Assembly: GCA_013202865.1 (NCBI GenBank)
Contig: JABMRB010001231.1
Coordinates: forward strand, 1-33,092
Source: Candidatus Nealsoniibacteriota bacterium
GTDB taxonomy: Bacteria; Planctomycetota; Planctomycetia; Pirellulales; Thermoguttaceae
DNA length: 33,092 nucleotides
Direction of reading: 5' to 3'
This document shows positions 24,694 through 32,873 of the stretch, in pieces. The notes beneath the pieces were generated by a model, which was given only the letters and a program-made list of their open reading frames with translations, made no database searches and was not told the origin of the DNA. Within the stretch, counting starts at the first letter, position 1; the number at the start of each line of letters is the position of its first letter. The position numbers and the translations under genes are program-made.

Positions 24694-26670
24694 ATGAATG
24701 ATCCAGAGTCAAACGCCAACGATGAGCCCGATGAGGCGTATCCAGACGCTGACGTCGCGGAGATCTTGAAGGACTTCGGCGTTCTAAAGCGAAGCCCGTC
24801 GGACGAGTTGCCGGCGGACAGGACGGCAGCAGAGATCCTCTTGGATGCCATCACTGATCGTGAGAATGCCGGACGCTTCCTCGACAGCCTTCTTCCCGAT
24901 GGCATCCCAGTTGGCACAGCATTCTATGACCGCTTAGATTCCCTGCGACGTTGGATTAGCATAGGAGATAGTGCAGGTGAAGCGATTGGCATCCTTTGGT
25001 CCGAAGCAATTGGGCGCTTGGACTCCGACCTGCGGGAAGAGCTTCTAAACATCTTCGTCTCGCAGTCAGGAGGGCACTTCTTCGAAAACCTCGAAGGGCT
25101 ACGCGTCGTTCTCGCCGATCACGACTTTCCAGTTGGCTACCTCGCCGAATGGCTCCCCAAGGTGGGCAAAGCCGTTCAGCGCGACATGATGCAAGACGGC
25201 TTCTGGAATGCTGTCGAAGCGTACTGTGCGGCACACGTGTCGAATGCCCTGAAAGTGATCTGGGTTTTGGTGAATACCCCGGAGCATGTGCGGCTCAATC
25301 TTGCTGGTGTCATGCTTGGGACAATCCGCCCGATGGAGATGGACAAGCCTCAGAACGAGGACTTCGAACGGGTCGAGGCGTTTCTGAAACTGCACGAAGA
25401 TTCCCAACTTCGTTCTGTCTTCGATTGGTCATGGGTGACCATGTCTCGTAAAACGGGCATCACCAAGCCACAACTTGATTCGCTTCTGACACGTGGTGAT
25501 GGAGGCCGAGAGGATGACCGTTGCAGTGTCGTAAGCGTCGTCTGCTGCATCCTCCGGAACAAAAGTCTGTCCCCCGAACTCTTCGACATCGGAAACGGAT
25601 GGATCGAAAAGAACCTCGGCCCTTCCCTGTCGTCCGTAGCCAAGTACCACGTGGCCAATACGGCGGCCATTTTGAATCGATCCTCTGACGACCCCAATCG
25701 CGGAGAAGTCGATTGCACATCATGGGTCACGGCCATTCAGCCGGTCTCTGCCGAGGATATGGGCACATGGGAGCAAATCGAGCGATTCTTGTACAACCTT
25801 TTGAAGACTAACTCGGCAAGGTTCTGCGATGTCTTTGAGCAGCTCTGCTCTCTGGCCGCTGACACCCTACATCAACTGATGTCGAAGCCCCGCACGTTCG
25901 AGTTGCTTCTCCGCGAGATGAACGACGCCGACTTGGCGAACCTCGTCGGACGACTGGCGCTGTCTTGGGATACTCCGACTCGCTGCCTCGGAGTGTTCCT
26001 CTTCGACCAGCTCGATGTCGAAGAGATTCCAGAATCGTCTCTTGCTGCAATCGAAGACCTTGATCCCCGGCTACTTTTCTATGAGCTGCAGAGATCGGCA
26101 CCTAAGCCGGAAGCCAACGCAAGGATGTTGGTCTCACTGATACCACATCTTGACGAAGCGGATACAGACTTCTGCACGGAATTCTACGATGAAGTGAAAT
26201 TGCAGGCACAGAACTTCGCTGGTGCCTTTCGATCCGAACTTGAGAAGCGAGTCAGTGGACTACCGGCAGTCACGAAGGTGCTGGAGGAAGTGGCCGCACA
26301 TTTCGATGAGCTTCAGCGTGTACACGAGGCTGGAATGAATGCAATGGAGGTTACTGGTCACCGGCGCGGGATCGTTTTGCATCATAGGCGATTCAGTCAA
26401 GAAGCCAGTGAGAGCATGAAGGAGTATTCGCCATTTCTCGGGATGATCAAGCAAGTTCAGCAACTCTATGGTCGCTCTGCCAGTACCTTCATCGATGGTA
26501 GGCTTCAAGACTCCATTCCGTTGGTCCCGATCTCCTCGTCATTTGAGATGCCCATGGTCGAGCTCTGTGACCCGGAGCACATGGTGATGCGACGAATACG
26601 TGCCGCAAACGTCATCTCATCTCTCCTCGAAGAGCATTCTGGTAATATGACGGAGGCAGGGAATGAGTGA
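24694..26670 (+). CDS. Uncharacterised helical defence-cassette protein, 658 aa
   Basis: I do not recognise this protein. It is acidic at the N-terminus (DEPDEAYPDADVAE) and otherwise an almost continuous series of amphipathic helices (LREELLNIFVSQ, CDVFEQLCSLAADTLHQLM), which suggests an alpha-solenoid or scaffold. No nucleotide-binding, nuclease or membrane motif is visible. It begins 10 bp after the methylase stop and ends in an 8-bp overlap (ATGAGTGA) with the next gene, so it is produced together with it. I infer a structural or sensing partner of the 618-aa protein. Alternatives include a phage-protein sensor. Confidence 0.75.
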   Translation: MNDPESNANDEPDEAYPDADVAEILKDFGVLKRSPSDELPADRTAAEILLDAITDRENAGRFLDSLLPDGIPVGTAFYDRLDSLRRWISIGDSAGEAIGILWSEAIGRLDSDLREELLNIFVSQSGGHFFENLEGLRVVLADHDFPVGYLAEWLPKVGKAVQRDMMQDGFWNAVEAYCAAHVSNALKVIWVLVNTPEHVRLNLAGVMLGTIRPMEMDKPQNEDFERVEAFLKLHEDSQLRSVFDWSWVTMSRKTGITKPQLDSLLTRGDGGREDDRCSVVSVVCCILRNKSLSPELFDIGNGWIEKNLGPSLSSVAKYHVANTAAILNRSSDDPNRGEVDCTSWVTAIQPVSAEDMGTWEQIERFLYNLLKTNSARFCDVFEQLCSLAADTLHQLMSKPRTFELLLREMNDADLANLVGRLALSWDTPTRCLGVFLFDQLDVEEIPESSLAAIEDLDPRLLFYELQRSAPKPEANARMLVSLIPHLDEADTDFCTEFYDEVKLQAQNFAGAFRSELEKRVSGLPAVTKVLEEVAAHFDELQRVHEAGMNAMEVTGHRRGIVLHHRRFSQEASESMKEYSPFLGMIKQVQQLYGRSASTFIDGRLQDSIPLVPISSSFEMPMVELCDPEHMVMRRIRAANVISSLLEEHSGNMTEAGNE

Positions 26671-28519
26671 AGACTTGAAGACATCCTTCTTGACGTACTA
26701 CATCAGAAGCCTTGCGGAACGTACTCGCGATGAGAAGACGGGAACCAAGTTCGGCTTCGATTGGGTGATCTACAACATCGGCTTGGCAGCGGATTGGAGC
26801 CCACACCGTCTTCCCTTTTTGCGTGGTGCTGCGGACGAGACATCAAAGACGAAGAGCGAGGCTGAATTTGGCGTTGATATTGCCTTCCTCTCACCAGACC
26901 GACGCACCTTGCGAATCTTCGTTCTAAAGGATGAAGTCCTCAACAACGCAAACTGGGGAAGGCACAGTTTCGATGTGGACCTTCGAAGTGCCTGCGCCCC
27001 CGATATATCTTCCCCCGAGTTGGCTGAAGTCTCGGAGGTCCATGTTATACTGGCCTACAACAAGGACGAGGATCGGAATGGTGTTGAGCATTTCGACCGG
27101 CTGACTGCTTCGATGCCGACACGGATTGCGGACGACGTCGCCTTGAGCCTTGATCGGTGGAACCTAACGACAATTGTCGACAAGGTCAAAGCTTCACTGC
27201 TTTCGCCGTCACTGCTGCCCCAGAAGTTCTTCAGTCAGTTCTCCTACATCTGTGCTCAGTTCGCTGACTTCCGGCACGGTTCGGATGAGTGGACTGACCA
27301 GCTAGTGCCGAACTGGCGACGATTTCTGGAGGAGCTGCTCTCGGAGCTTGCCGACGAGCGTTGCGTCCGTCTACTCCCTGTTGCCCTTCTCATCCTGCAG
27401 GAACACGGAAAGGCGAACCAGACCTCCGAGACCGGTTGGATCGACCTGATGGAATGGGGAATGCTTTCTGCGTGGAATGTTGCCAAGAACACGGAGAAAA
27501 AGGAGATCTCTAACGCCGTTGCGCAGATATGGATCTCCTTCTACGTGGCTGAGTTGGATCGATACTATCGCAGCCACGCCGCCGATTTGGCGGTAGGCTT
27601 CAGTGTACACAAACGGCTCTCCGACAGTCTTGTTGATACTGTGGCAGCGGCTATGATTGCCCACTGGCACACAGCACGACTTGGGATTCTCGGCGCAGCG
27701 TACGCCGAACTTCTGCCACGGAATTCTGATGAAGCTACGGACGCACGAGAACAGGCATTGACAGAAGTGTCGAATTGGTTTGCTGGTCACTTGATTGCCA
27801 ATCCAGCTGCCATGCGACCTGTTCTCGACATCCATCACATCGAGTTGTTTTTAGCGTGGGCAGTGTTCATGCAGATTGGCCGCGACGAGGATGTCTACCG
27901 ATGGCTGCTTATGTTGATTAACAGATTGTCCGTACGACGAGCGGGGCTAGCAGAGATACCGTTTATCGAAGGCTCTAACGGGATTGAACTGGTGTTCGAG
28001 TGTGTCGCCGTGAGCAAGCAGCCACCTGAGTTCTGCGATGGAAGCTCAGTCTACATGATATGCCTGATGGAGTTGCTCTGTGCTCTGCCGGAGCAGCAAC
28101 GTGACGAGTTGCTGGAAAAGGCATATCTGCTCCTCGCATTGGGCAAAGACAGCGCTGGCGAAATAATGGAGGGCGTCGAACCACTGGATCTGATGCTCTG
28201 GATTCCGCCTGCTGACTGGTCAGATCGCGTTCTGACGAAGACACTCGCTGATGAAGGCGAATGTGCTGGAATACATCTGGGATCACCCGGCGAAGCAGTG
28301 CCGCTGACAGGTGCTGAAGTCGCTGCCTCGATAGAGAACTCGGTCAGGGAGACGCGAGAGAAGCGAGAGTTCAAGTATCTCTCGGGATTGCCACTCTCGG
28401 TCGTTGTCCTCGCGTGCCTCAAGCACCGGTCTCCCTTACCACCTGAACTCTGGCGGCGAGCGATATTTGAAAACGATGATAGAGACACTGAGACCACAAC
28501 CGGAGAAGCAGTATCATGA
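26663..28519 (+). CDS. Uncharacterised protein with nuclease-like N-terminal domain, 618 aa
   Basis: No named family is recognised. Residues 60-140 look like a restriction-endonuclease-type core: EAEFGVDIAF (E68, D72), a turn, then a strand IFVLKDE (K89, D90, E91) and later VHVILAYNKDED. In PD-(D/E)xK enzymes an acid precedes the lysine by two; here that position is valine (V87), so either the acids have migrated or the site is inactive. A conserved-looking segment follows (RWNLTTIVDK, SLLSPSLLPQKFF, HGSDEWTDQLVPNW). The last 400 residues are helical repeats similar in style to the preceding gene. It overlaps the 658-aa gene by 8 bp and the 255-aa gene by ATGA. I infer the effector or DNA-binding arm of the accessory module. 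Confidence 0.72.
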   Translation: MSEDLKTSFLTYYIRSLAERTRDEKTGTKFGFDWVIYNIGLAADWSPHRLPFLRGAADETSKTKSEAEFGVDIAFLSPDRRTLRIFVLKDEVLNNANWGRHSFDVDLRSACAPDISSPELAEVSEVHVILAYNKDEDRNGVEHFDRLTASMPTRIADDVALSLDRWNLTTIVDKVKASLLSPSLLPQKFFSQFSYICAQFADFRHGSDEWTDQLVPNWRRFLEELLSELADERCVRLLPVALLILQEHGKANQTSETGWIDLMEWGMLSAWNVAKNTEKKEISNAVAQIWISFYVAELDRYYRSHAADLAVGFSVHKRLSDSLVDTVAAAMIAHWHTARLGILGAAYAELLPRNSDEATDAREQALTEVSNWFAGHLIANPAAMRPVLDIHHIELFLAWAVFMQIGRDEDVYRWLLMLINRLSVRRAGLAEIPFIEGSNGIELVFECVAVSKQPPEFCDGSSVYMICLMELLCALPEQQRDELLEKAYLLLALGKDSAGEIMEGVEPLDLMLWIPPADWSDRVLTKTLADEGECAGIHLGSPGEAVPLTGAEVAASIENSVRETREKREFKYLSGLPLSVVVLACLKHRSPLPPELWRRAIFENDDRDTETTTGEAVS

Positions 28520-29283
28520 GCCTGTTCACTGACCCGCAAGGTATTGATGCGTACGGGCATCGGCTTGCGCAACTGCTCATCGTCGGCGGTTACCAACTGG
28601 AATCACGTGCCGCGTGTGGCAAACGTGTCCTTTTTGACACATGGGCAAAGGCCGTCAGGTCCGAGGCTCGGAAACGCGGCATTGAAGCATCGCCCGATCA
28701 ACTGCGCTGGCTGTGGGATTCCCTCAAGGTTGAGCCTGAAACCAAGAAGGCCCTTGGTAAGCTGATGGTCGACGGTGCGGAGGTGAAGCCCGTTAAGGTC
28801 CTGCCGAAGGGCTGCACGTTTTCCATAGACCTGAAGAACATCTCGACGGGGTATGGCAGAAAGGGCGATGCCTTCGGTCCAAAGCTCAAACCGACCGCAA
28901 AGGTCACGATTGATAACGATTTGTACATGAAACGTGGCAAGAAGAACCATCTCGAATGTCAGCCGCTAAAAGCGACTTTGTGCATGACGATCCACAGCGA
29001 TGTGGACTCCGAGGAAGCCGAAGCGGCCAAGATGAAGGCAAAGCCAACCAATGTGTCAGTCGCTGGGAGCGAGGTGACGGTACAGGTTGGCAGCCTTAAC
29101 CAAGCTTACACGAAGGCAAGCCTACGGCTCGAACCAGATCGACAAAGCCACGGTGGTCGCACGTACGACGCTCTCTTTTGGATCGCCCCTCCGGGAGAAC
29201 AGGTGTCACTCGGAGAGATTCGAGACGATGTCGAATGCGGAAAATGGACCTTCCCCGACCTGTCACTCTCTGAAGAGGAGTAG
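28516..29283 (+). CDS. Uncharacterised protein, 255 aa
   Basis: I do not recognise this protein. The N-terminal third is helical and basic (TWAKAVRSEARKRGIEASPDQLRW). The rest is predicted beta-rich with alternating hydrophobics (CTFSIDLKNIS, AKVTIDNDLYMKRGKK, SEVTVQVGSL), ending in an acidic tail (LSLSEEE). No catalytic motif is seen. The ATG overlaps the 618-aa stop (ATGA), so it belongs to the same translational unit. It could be a small adaptor that bridges the helical accessory proteins. Confidence 0.72.
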   Translation: MSLFTDPQGIDAYGHRLAQLLIVGGYQLESRAACGKRVLFDTWAKAVRSEARKRGIEASPDQLRWLWDSLKVEPETKKALGKLMVDGAEVKPVKVLPKGCTFSIDLKNISTGYGRKGDAFGPKLKPTAKVTIDNDLYMKRGKKNHLECQPLKATLCMTIHSDVDSEEAEAAKMKAKPTNVSVAGSEVTVQVGSLNQAYTKASLRLEPDRQSHGGRTYDALFWIAPPGEQVSLGEIRDDVECGKWTFPDLSLSEEE

Positions 29284-29294
29284 AGAGGTAGCTC

Positions 29295-29888
29295 ATGAGC
29301 AGATCTGGAAGACCGCCGACAACCATCGCCAGTGATTCACCGTCCGTCACGGAGTTATTCCATCGCGTCAATAGCGTGATTCCGGACGAGCAGGAACTTG
29401 TCACTGTCGATCTAGAAATGGCTGTTGCTGATGCACTGGATTTGCTTGAGAAACACGGCTTCTCACAAGTGCCGGTGGTCGTGGGCCGTGAAGTGCTTGG
29501 TTTGTTCTCCCATCAGACCTTCTCGCGAGCGGTGATTACGCATAGTCGAGCAGCCTCAAAGAACAGGAAGTTTGAACCGCTTGCGCTTACTGTCGAAGAG
29601 TGCACGTAACCGAAGCCACATTTCGCCCGCGTTACAGACGAATTTATTGAGTGGTTTGATGTTATTGACCGCTGTGACGCCGTGCTTGTTGGTTCGCCTG
29701 ATCGACTGCAAGCCATCGTAACGGCCATGGACATACTGCGATATCTTTATCGTGTTGCAAGCCCATTCGTCTTGATTGGTGAGGCCGAGCTCGCGCTGCG
29801 TGCTCTCATGCAAATGGCCGTCGACAGGGCCTGCGCCGGCCCAAGTGCCCCAGGAACCGACAGTCGATGCCCCCCCGAAAGAATGTGA
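29295..29888 (+). pseudogene. CBS-domain protein gene interrupted by an in-frame stop
   Basis: The first 104 codons encode a CBS-like half (VDLEMAVADALDLLEKHGFS, QVPVVVGREVLGLF) and stop at TAA (29607-29609). In the same frame, with no stop for 92 codons, the sequence continues HFARVTDEF, DAVLVGSPDRLQAIVTAMDILRY and PFVLIGEAELALRALM, which is the natural second half of the domain. A nonsense change therefore splits one gene. The C-terminus after MAVDRAC runs into unrelated sequence just before repeat C2, so the end also seems truncated at the cassette border. CBS domains bind adenosyl ligands such as AMP, ATP or SAM, so the intact ancestor may have been a regulator. The first half could still be made as a short protein. 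Confidence 0.8.
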
Positions 29889-29938
29889 CGCACATGTACC
29901 TTCAGGGTGTGCAACCCGAAGAGTCTGGGCCGCAGCTA

Positions 29939-30096
29939 AGAACTCATCTCGTCAATCTACGCGCCGAGAACCCGTGGGCGGCCAGGTAGATGACAAAGCT
30001 CTCCCAATCGACATCCACCCCCCCATGGGGGAATACTGGCCGGCTGTGAATGCTCCGCAGCCATTCTGAGCGTTGACGCACTTTCCGGAAATCTTC
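29939..30096. repeat. Direct repeat C, copy 2
   Basis: The second copy of 11952-12109 has the same orientation and the same 158-bp length. The stem-loop GTCaATCTAC...GTAGATGAC is fully preserved. It lies between the end of the defence cassette and the 3' end of the intact tyrosine recombinase, 45 bp from its stop, as expected for an attachment-site region next to an integrase. Confidence 0.88.
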
Positions 30097-30141
30097 GCCT
30101 CGGAAGAAGGAACGCGTCCTCGTTGTTGTCGGGGCGGTCGA

Positions 30142-31125
30142 TCAAATCAGGATTCTCTCGATTTCGTCCAAACTGATGGCGTCGCCGGTGCGGTCGTAGA
30201 GCTTGGTCGTTCGGGCCGATTCGTGGCAAGCAATTCTTTGAGCATGCTCCAGTCGGCCGTCCGAGGATAAGTATGCCGTTATCCCTGTGGCTCGGAACGT
30301 GTGGCAAGAGGTCGACTCCGGTAGATCGGCCTGGCAAGCCCGGCGTTTGACCATTCGCAAGACGTCCGATCGATGCATGCGGCGGTCGGTCAACCGGCGT
30401 CGTCGGTCGAGCGTGCGAAACAGGGGTAGTCGCTTTTCTTCGGCGATTCCGGCCGCTTGCAGATATTTGTCCATGTACAGCTCGGCGTTATGATGTGAGG
30501 GAACCTCGTGCCTCTTTCCGCCCTTTTCATGAAGCCGAAACCACATCCGTCGGCCTTGCGGAAAGTAGTCCTCGACGTTCATGCCCACGGCCGCCGATAC
30601 GCGAGCGAAGCTGTACACCATTAGCCCAATCAAGGCCCGGTCGCGGAGGCCCGCGATGGTGCGGGTGTCGATCGAATCCAGCAGCAGCCGAGCTTCCTCG
30701 GCAGTGAGTACCGGCGTTTTGCCTTTCTTAACCACATGCTTTGGCCCTCGGACCGAGGCGGCCGGGTTGACCGCGACCACGTGTCCCGTCACCAAGTAGT
30801 CGAAAAGCATACGGATAGCCGCCAGGTGGAGCTTGACCGTGGGCCGACTGAGTTCTGACGACAAACTTTCGACGTAAGCCGCAACGACAATTGGTTCGAC
30901 ATCTTCCAGGCCGATTCCACGCTGTTCACACCAGCGGCAGAATCGCCCCACAGCCCGAGCATAAACTTCTCGGGTGCCGCGATTGCGGATGTTCGCGGTG
31001 AAGAATTCGACGAAGCGCTTCGCGGCAGACGATCCGGCATGACGAATCAAGTCGGGAACCAGCGGCAACTCGGTTGCCAGAAGAAAGCCTGATTTCTGAG
31101 TGATAAGGTCGTATTCCGTGTTCAT
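30142..31125 (-). CDS. Tyrosine recombinase / phage-type integrase, 327 aa
   Basis: A complete XerC/D-like site-specific recombinase. The N-terminal SAM-like core-binding domain spans about 35-125 (REVYARAVGRFCRWC, HLAAIRMLFDYL). Catalytic residues are all visible: R175 in YSFARVSAAVGM, K in the beta-hairpin KGGKRHEV (201-204), HTFR (H275, R278), H301 in ACHESARTTKLY and nucleophile Y310. The ORF track starts at 31362; I prefer the ATG at 31125, which has GGAG just upstream and removes an unrelated extension. It sits beside repeat C2 and transcribes toward it. I infer that it moves, or once moved, the neighbouring cassette. It lacks the extra integron-integrase insert as far as I can tell. 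Confidence 0.92.
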   Translation of the reverse strand: MNTEYDLITQKSGFLLATELPLVPDLIRHAGSSAAKRFVEFFTANIRNRGTREVYARAVGRFCRWCEQRGIGLEDVEPIVVAAYVESLSSELSRPTVKLHLAAIRMLFDYLVTGHVVAVNPAASVRGPKHVVKKGKTPVLTAEEARLLLDSIDTRTIAGLRDRALIGLMVYSFARVSAAVGMNVEDYFPQGRRMWFRLHEKGGKRHEVPSHHNAELYMDKYLQAAGIAEEKRLPLFRTLDRRRRLTDRRMHRSDVLRMVKRRACQADLPESTSCHTFRATGITAYLSSDGRLEHAQRIACHESARTTKLYDRTGDAISLDEIERILI

Positions 31126-31146
31126 GGCGCTCCATGTGTTCACCCT

Positions 31147-31175
31147 AGTATACCACATCGAGACCGTTCCAAAAA
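31147..31175 (-). promoter_or_regulatory. Candidate promoter of the recombinase gene
   Basis: On the minus strand TTTTTG (31175-31170), a 17-bp spacer and TATACT (31152-31147) stand about 20 bp before the ATG at 31125. The -10 box is preceded by TGG, giving an extended -10 form. Its closeness to the start also favours the ATG at 31125. Confidence 0.42.
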
Positions 31176-31356
31176 GGACGTTTTGCAGCACATTCCTTTG
31201 TCCACCCACCAATGCCCCAACGGCTTCGATTTTCCACACGCAGCTCGTCAGGAATTGCCCTAGTCTGGATTTGCAGATCAATCGATGGGCGACCGCGATG
31301 CACCTTGCGTGAATAGCCGCCCAACGCGAGCCATTGACATCACTTCCGGGGGCTGC

Positions 31357-31518
31357 TGTCACAGGTTTCGTGTTACCAGGACTGGCGTCAACCTACAAGA
31401 TGATGGTTCGCTGCACACGTCCCAAGCGGTCGTACCCCTCAAGTTACCCCGGACTACGAAGCTCTATGATCGGCGGCAGGATCGGCTAACCCTCGACGAA
31501 GTCGAACGAATTCCCATC
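31357..31518 (+). pseudogene. Tyrosine recombinase fragment (C-terminal catalytic end)
   Basis: The plus strand encodes CHRFRVTRTGVNLQDDGSLH followed by RTTKLYDRRQDRLTLDEVER. This aligns with residues 274-327 of the intact recombinase (CHTFRATGI, RTTKLYDRTGDAISLDEIERILI), including the HxFR and the nucleophilic tyrosine, although the second histidine region has decayed. The upstream body of the gene is missing. It faces the intact gene head to head, so the locus holds parts of at least three recombinase copies. Confidence 0.8.
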
Positions 31519-31569
31519 TGCTGCATGCGAGAGCGGTCCTTTCCAGCATTGCCGGAATGCCCGCATTGC

Positions 31570-31587
31570 CAGAATGCCGGCATTCTG
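31570..31587. repeat. Perfect 18-bp palindrome in a repeat cluster
   Basis: CAGAATGCCGGCATTCTG is its own reverse complement. Around it (about 31550-31618) the words gaatgcc, gcattgcc and ttctggc recur in both orientations, giving further pairing possibilities such as gccagaa with ttctggc. It lies about 50 bp after the recombinase C-terminal fragment. It may be a recombination or binding site, or a transcription-termination structure. Bases 31519-31857 hold no supported gene. Confidence 0.7.
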
Positions 31588-31857
31588 CCGTTCTGGCGAT
31601 TCAAGGAAGCCAGAACGCTGCTCAAAAACTCTCAGCACGTGCGGCGACGGTCTTGAATTCGACGTGACCATGCTTGGAGACGGTTGAGGCGACTCGACGG
31701 GACGTTCCGATTTCCTGACGATAGTGGTCGTCAATTCGCGGCCCATGGCGCCTTTCATACCAATTCACACGGCGCCAAACCCGGTCCAAAAGTCTAACCC
31801 GATCTGGACTATGCCCTATGGATTTGCCTCGTCTGAATCGGTGACTCTGCCCGCGTC

Positions 31858-32694
31858 CTAACGACAGGCAGTTCGTCCAGATCCCGAACTGCCATTCAGT
31901 CGTCGGGCATGATTGAAATACGTTGCCCTGCAGCCGCCGCCCAGTCTGCAAAAGGCTTCCACTCGTTGCCGTTCATTGGCGTATTTCGAGTCCGCCTTGA
32001 TTCGTGCGACCAACAGCGTCTTCTCCGAGAGCGCATCCGAAAGGATCGCCTGCATCCAGTTCAAGCCGGCCTTCTTCAGTTCGGCTGCTCGCACGTAGTG
32101 TCGCATTGAGGGCCGGTGTACCAGATGCAAGTGTCCCTCGAACCATTCCAGTATCTCCGTGTCGCGGAACCACTGAATCACCTTTCGATGAACCTCTTCC
32201 GCCGTAGGCTCGAAGACGATCACATGGCCTCGGTCTTGAACGGCCTCCACATTGCCATTGAGCGTCTTCCAGTCATTGGCGATCAACACCACTCGACTCT
32301 GCGTTTCAAAGGACCGCGGCACGCCCTCACGCTCCAATCGACTCGACCCAGACTGCCAGGCAATCTGCTTGACCGGATCGGTCTGACATAGACACTTCAA
32401 GAGTCTCACCGCGCATCGGTCGCTATAGAGATTGTCCACGTCGTCGATGACTACCAGTTCGTCTTTGTGACGCCACAGCGCCCCGTACATGCCGAACGCA
32501 GTGGCGTTGCCTTCGATCCAACACGCTCGCTCACCTGTGAGCCGCCGCACAGTTTGGCTCTTAGCCAGCCCGGGACCGCCCACAACAATCAGCAGGTTCA
32601 GATGCCTGGCAGCAAACGCTTCAACGTATCGCTCCAGTTTGTCGTACGTCCGGACCGGTATGGCTCGCTCAGGTGTTGTTTTCGGTTTGCTCAT
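31858..32694 (-). CDS. AAA-type P-loop ATPase of a mobile element, 278 aa
   Basis: A single P-loop ATPase domain: Walker A VGGPGLAKS (38-46), Walker B ELVVIDDVD (79-87), and the sensor-1-like strand RVVLIANDW. The C-terminal part has an arginine-containing segment (HRPSMRHYVRAAELKKAG) and ends near CRATYFNHARRLN. It resembles small stand-alone ATPases carried on plasmids and integrative elements, which may act in replication or DNA loading; this is inference. It lies upstream of the recombinase locus on the same strand but is separated by the decayed fragment. Its Shine-Dalgarno site is weak. Confidence 0.75.
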   Translation of the reverse strand: MSKPKTTPERAIPVRTYDKLERYVEAFAARHLNLLIVVGGPGLAKSQTVRRLTGERACWIEGNATAFGMYGALWRHKDELVVIDDVDNLYSDRCAVRLLKCLCQTDPVKQIAWQSGSSRLEREGVPRSFETQSRVVLIANDWKTLNGNVEAVQDRGHVIVFEPTAEEVHRKVIQWFRDTEILEWFEGHLHLVHRPSMRHYVRAAELKKAGLNWMQAILSDALSEKTLLVARIKADSKYANERQRVEAFCRLGGGCRATYFNHARRLNGSSGSGRTACR

Positions 32695-32708
32695 CTAGGG
32701 TTTCTTAC

Positions 32709-32873
32709 TCACGAAAGCCCGCGGGAGGGCAGGTGTCTTGTTCTTCTTCGGTCCAGCAGTAGCACGATATGGCGTCTGTGGTCCAGCCGCAATTCCCACA
32801 CGTGGACCGGGATAACTTCCATATCTGCACAGCAATACACTCGACAATTCAGACGAAATGACGCGGGATTCAT
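32709..32873 (-). CDS. Small hypothetical protein, 54 aa
   Basis: I do not recognise this ORF. It ends 14 bp before the AAA ATPase gene. The frame is open up to 33017, but the part from the ATG at 32873 (MNPASFRLNCRVYCC) reads most like protein: strand-like VIPVHVWELRL followed by a basic tail. It could be an element-encoded small protein or chance. Nothing else is supported in 32874-33092 apart from a short inverted repeat, GCGACAC (33019-33025) facing GTGTCGC (33073-33079). Confidence 0.35.
   Translation of the reverse strand: MNPASFRLNCRVYCCADMEVIPVHVWELRLDHRRHIVLLLDRRRTRHLPSRGLS

Noticed and set aside
31126-31362. 79-residue N-terminal extension of the recombinase
   Set aside because: It contains the candidate promoter and overlaps the region facing the decayed fragment. 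GGAG before the ATG at 31125 gives a better start.
31622-31951. 109-aa minus-strand ORF after the AAA ATPase
   Set aside because: It begins inside the ATPase gene in another frame and has no motif. It might be a decayed downstream gene, but the evidence is too weak.
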